Positions 60,842-64,000 of a stretch of DNA of 64,000 bases are shown in pieces. The notes under the pieces were generated by a model. It was not told where the DNA came from. It searched no databases and saw nothing but the letters and a program-made list of their open reading frames with translations. Origin of the DNA: Caprella mutica (taxonomy: Eukaryota > Arthropoda > Malacostraca > Amphipoda > Caprellidae). A program made the translations under genes and the position numbers. Position 1 is the first letter of the stretch; each line of letters begins with the position of its first letter. The stretch covers positions 248,001 through 312,000 of the forward strand of contig CANNZV010000123.1 of the NCBI GenBank assembly GCA_947561585.1, given 5' to 3'.

Positions 60842-62486
60842 AGGGGCAGACCTCTCTGACGTTCAGAGAGGTCTAATTGCTGGTGCTCGTATGAAAGCGC
60901 TGGTGTAACAGAAACTGCCCGAATACTTTGTGTTTATTAATTTTCAGTAGCTACTTAAAAGAATGTGAATATATTTTTAAGTTTAGGTTACTCTATCAAA
61001 CTTTAATTTATACATGTTCAATTGATGATTATAATAGGACTAAAATGCAGTTCTAATGTAATGAACCTAAGTGAATTGAAATAGGTGCGCAGTGGAGGGT
61101 TAAAACAACCCCCTAGCGTAACAAATAACTGCGAAATGAAGGATAAAAATAGAAACATAAAATAGATTCAAATATATTATTCATATATACAATATTAAAT
61201 AATTACATTTATCCATACCAATCTAAAAAGAATATAATTGATGTGAACAATTTTGAAGAGGTCTTTATTCTCTAGCTGAATGTAGAGCTTTGTAAAGAGA
61301 GTACTGTAATTATTTAAAAAATTAATGCCTGCTAAGTAACCGGAGCTTCGAAGAAACAAACAGAAAGGGAAGCGACTCAATGAACAAATTTTCCTACCAT
61401 CAGTCTGGATAAACGGATGCTGTAAAGCAAGTTCGTAAAGAGTCACTTGTCGATGAATGTTACGAAAAGGAACACAAGCACGCGCGGATGGAAGAGGAAA
61501 ATGAAGCAGTGTAGAAAAGGAAATCTTTAAATTTTGAACCTACCTAATACAAAAATTTACGACTTCGTAATTGAAAAGTATAACCCTAAATAAAGTAGGA
61601 AATTTTCCAAACATGAAAATAGTGTTATTATTTTAGGTGTTTAAGAGCAGTCTTCCTAGAGGTAATCCCAAGGGACATGATGAGAAAGCCTCGTAGAAGA
61701 GGGGACAGTGAAAGTACGCTCCATGCATTGGTTCGACTACTCGGCAACAACAGGTAACCGTGTCGACCAAGAGGTAAGTCGACAAGTATAGGCAGCCATG
61801 GATAGAGACCTACACAGTCAGTCTGCTTGCTGAAGTTGAGGAAAGATACAAATGAAAGCTGAAGAAAAAGGGCGCCAAAGGGTCAGATACAATGATTTTG
61901 AAAGAAAATACTGTCAAAAAATAACAGAACACATCGTATAAGAAAAAAATCCCAAAATAGAGCATCTGTAGGTTACAAGTAGCCATTGGTAATCCTTTTC
62001 ACCTCAAACAATAACAATAGGAGGGAGATGTTGAGCTTGTTTGAACATGTTTCGACTTAATGCTGCTGATGACTAACTCCATGGAGCGCTAACTACAGTA
62101 AAATGATAACAACTTAGCATAAAAACTGAACAACTAAACAATATAAAGTGTGTACTTCACAAATTAAAACTACAACAGACCCAAGGAGAGGAGTAAGTAA
62201 TAAAAATTCATTACGAGTGTAGAAATGAAATGAGGCGAAATTCAGAGATTACGCTCAATGTGTTTATTTATGATATGAAATCAACACTCATTATGTAGCT
62301 ATTAGTTCCACAAGAATTTAAAGCCCATATTTAAAAGGAAGTTAATTAATTAAATGGTAACTAAGAGTTTATTACATTAATTAAAGTCCAAAATGATGTA
62401 ATAATTTACATGGCTATGAAAAATAATGGAATGAAATTCAAACGTATATTTGTGGTGATGGTAAATAAAAAATTTGTAATTTATTA

Positions 62487-62593
62487 GGTAAGGTTTAACA
62501 TCTGCTTAGCAACCAAAGGCCAAATCGATGACGTCAAATGGAAATTAAATACAAGGGACTGGAAGAAGCAGTCAGAAAGGAAAGTGGTTCCTT
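62487..62593 (-). repeat. Dispersed repeat D, inverted copy
   Basis: Reverse complement of 59,697-59,800 with moderate divergence (AACCAAAGGCCAAATCGATG, GACGTCAAATGGAAATTAAA, GGACTGGAAGAAGCAGTCAG). A related, more decayed stretch lies at about 61,330-61,430. Confidence 0.7.
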
Positions 62594-63067
62594 GAACAAA
62601 TTCGCCTACCACCAGTAGGTGAAAATACCCATGGATGCAGATTAGTTATTAATATTACTATATTATCAAAATAATTAAATGTTTTGGGTAAAACTGACGT
62701 CATCGTTACCATTGAATTCCAGTTTTAAAAGACTGAACTGCTGTTACAACTAGAAATTTTTCCTATTTAGCTAATAAAGTTAGAAAAATAGCGATTTTAA
62801 GTTTTGGCTGTTTGCAAAGAGAGACCCTTATTATGAGGAGTAGTGAAGAGGATATCACATACAGACATTCCATTATTAACATTTTCTTGGTGCAACTAAA
62901 TAAAAGAAGTCACACGCAGCATGATATGAGGCTAATTGTTACACATGAATATCGACACAATGAGTTTGGTCATTACTGATGTATAATAATGATAATATAC
63001 AACCTAAAATGTAACAAATAACTTTGTAGCTATTAATGAACATATTGAGGAAACACAATATCTTCTC

Positions 63068-63314
63068 GGGTAAGTTATGAATTATCGGTCAGTACTACAT
63101 CTTCGGTCATATAGGAAAAACAATATAGCTAATCATTTTTATTGGTATCCCATGATACCTGACTTCTTCTTCCAGTCCCTTATACCTAATTTCCTTTCAG
63201 CTTACTTGCAGTTATCATGGAATACCAATAGCTAAAAATGAAATAATAATTATTATATAAATAATTTGTTCTTATATGACCGAAGATGTGAAACTGACCC
63301 ATAATTTCTAACCC
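63068..63314. mobile_element. Family A MITE with core 2 split by an insertion
   Basis: GGGTAAGTT on the left; the right end reads TCTAACCC then TA. Core 2 arms GGTATCCCATGATACCTG and TGCAGTTATCATGGAATACC are present. Between them, at the palindrome centre, about 44 bp of foreign sequence has been inserted (63,163-63,206). That insert resembles repeat D (CTTCTTCCAGTCCCTTATAC). Confidence 0.8.
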
Positions 63315-63377
63315 TACATTGTAGATAGTCTTTAGTTCATTGATAGTATTATCTGTGCACTATATAAGTAGGGTGCC

Positions 63378-63919
63378 TCACATGGATCTACAAGCGTCAC
63401 CCCCTGGGGGGTTGCTGTTAGAGTCTCGTCTGTTGTGTCTGAGGTTGAGTCTGAGTAACTCATAATCGTGCATAGGGAACTCATCGTCATCGTCTGACTG
63501 AGCCTCGTCCTCCCTAAACATTACTGTGGGAAGAAGAAAATATAATTGAATAAGAGTAGCTATAAAAAGAAAATTTATACACATACCTATTCAAGCCCTT
63601 TTAAAAGTAAAAAATACTTTTGGAGCAAAGGGACAAATTGAAATTGCTATGTATGAACAAACATTTAGTTTCATGTAAGATGTAAAAAAGTAGCTATAAT
63701 CAATGATGATTTCAAGTTTCAACCTGAATTTAATATTTTTTTTACATTTTAATTTTTTTTTACAATTTTTCTCACCGTCAGGAACACCCGCTCTGTTGAA
63801 CACCTGATTGAGTTCTCCCATTTGCATGAAGAGAACCTCCAGGGGATCAGCATTCATGCGCCGGTGGTTCTGTCTGGCAGTGGAGTTGATTTGGACGTCA
63901 GAGGCTACAGATAGGTCGT
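63378..63919 (-). CDS. Last two coding exons of an unrecognised minus-strand gene (partial)
   Basis: Exon 63,919-63,776 has acceptor TTTTCAG and donor GTGAGA. Exon 63,523-63,378 has acceptor TTCCCACAG and a TGA stop at 63,380-63,378. They join in frame across a split valine codon (G|TA), giving a 96-residue C-terminus. The first part is Asn/Arg-rich then amphipathic (NADPLEVLFMQMGELNQVFN). The second is acidic (REDEAQSDDDDEF) followed by an Arg/Asn-rich tail. No catalytic motif is visible and I do not recognise the family. The acidic linker and helical segment would fit a protein-interaction tail. The gene continues beyond the right edge. A family A MITE lies about 64 bp downstream of the stop. 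Confidence 0.65.
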
Positions 63920-64000
63920 CTGAAAATGAAGTATCTTTATTGAACTATAAATAAATCTATATATATAGGCATAAGGAATAGCATCAAACAAGAGTAAAAC

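Larger units (their letters stand above)
58703..63067. other. Intergenic DNA with dispersed repeats
   Basis: No gene supported. A solitary family A-like end lies at about 58,835-58,870 (GTTCCACATTTTCGTTCAT). Tandem direct copies of CAGCGATATGGCCTTTGGTT are at 59,222 and 59,760, and a further copy is inverted at about 62,500. A hairpin CCGTGAGTGCAGCCAC / GTGGCTGCATTCACGG is at 59,589-59,658. The patch at 61,640-61,860 is GC-richer without a readable domain. Confidence 0.5.

Overview
The window reads as AT-rich nuclear DNA of an invertebrate animal. It has spliced genes with GT/AG introns, an I-group non-LTR retrotransposon, many miniature inverted-repeat transposable elements (MITEs), and a very high load of minisatellites (roughly 11 kb of 64 kb). 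There is no sign of prokaryotic or viral gene organisation. The species cannot be fixed from sequence alone. The gene content only says metazoan, and an arthropod is plausible but unproven.

Layout. Positions 1-28,000 are gene-poor and repeat-rich. They hold TA-flanked MITEs (family A, ends GGGTAAGTT), TTAA-associated MITEs (family B, ends GGGCCGTACACACG) and foldback elements. Tandem arrays have units of 35+25, 67, 15-16, 19, 29, 21 and 34 bp. A probable first coding exon of an unrecognised minus-strand gene lies at 28,032-28,144. A 25-bp array with a 57-bp higher-order form occupies 30.4-32.1 kb, and largely featureless AT-rich DNA follows to 39.4 kb. A full-length LINE (39,457-45,930) comes next. 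It is bounded by a 12-13 bp target-site duplication and has two intact ORFs joined by a TAATG stop/start overlap.

Only about 190 bp after the LINE begins a seven-exon plus-strand gene (46,122-57,982). It encodes a clear orthologue of HIF1AN/FIH, the asparaginyl hydroxylase that restrains HIF-alpha. All iron and 2-oxoglutarate ligands are present, and there is an extra C-terminal tail of about 80 residues. Its intron 1 contains a 3-kb maze of inverted and direct repeats. Intron 5 holds a family A MITE. Intron 6 holds a 4.5-kb hAT-type element with an 8-bp target duplication, most of which is a 31-bp minisatellite. A pogo/Tigger-like MITE lies just 3' of the stop codon. The right edge carries the last two coding exons of another minus-strand gene that I do not recognise.

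Functional reading. The only confidently identified cellular gene is the oxygen-sensing FIH gene, and it is hemmed in and filled by mobile DNA. The most unusual non-genic structure is a set of modular palindromic MITEs, in which two different outer ends are combined with two different inner hairpin cores. The long open reading frames inside the minisatellites are by-products of stop-free repeat units, not genes.
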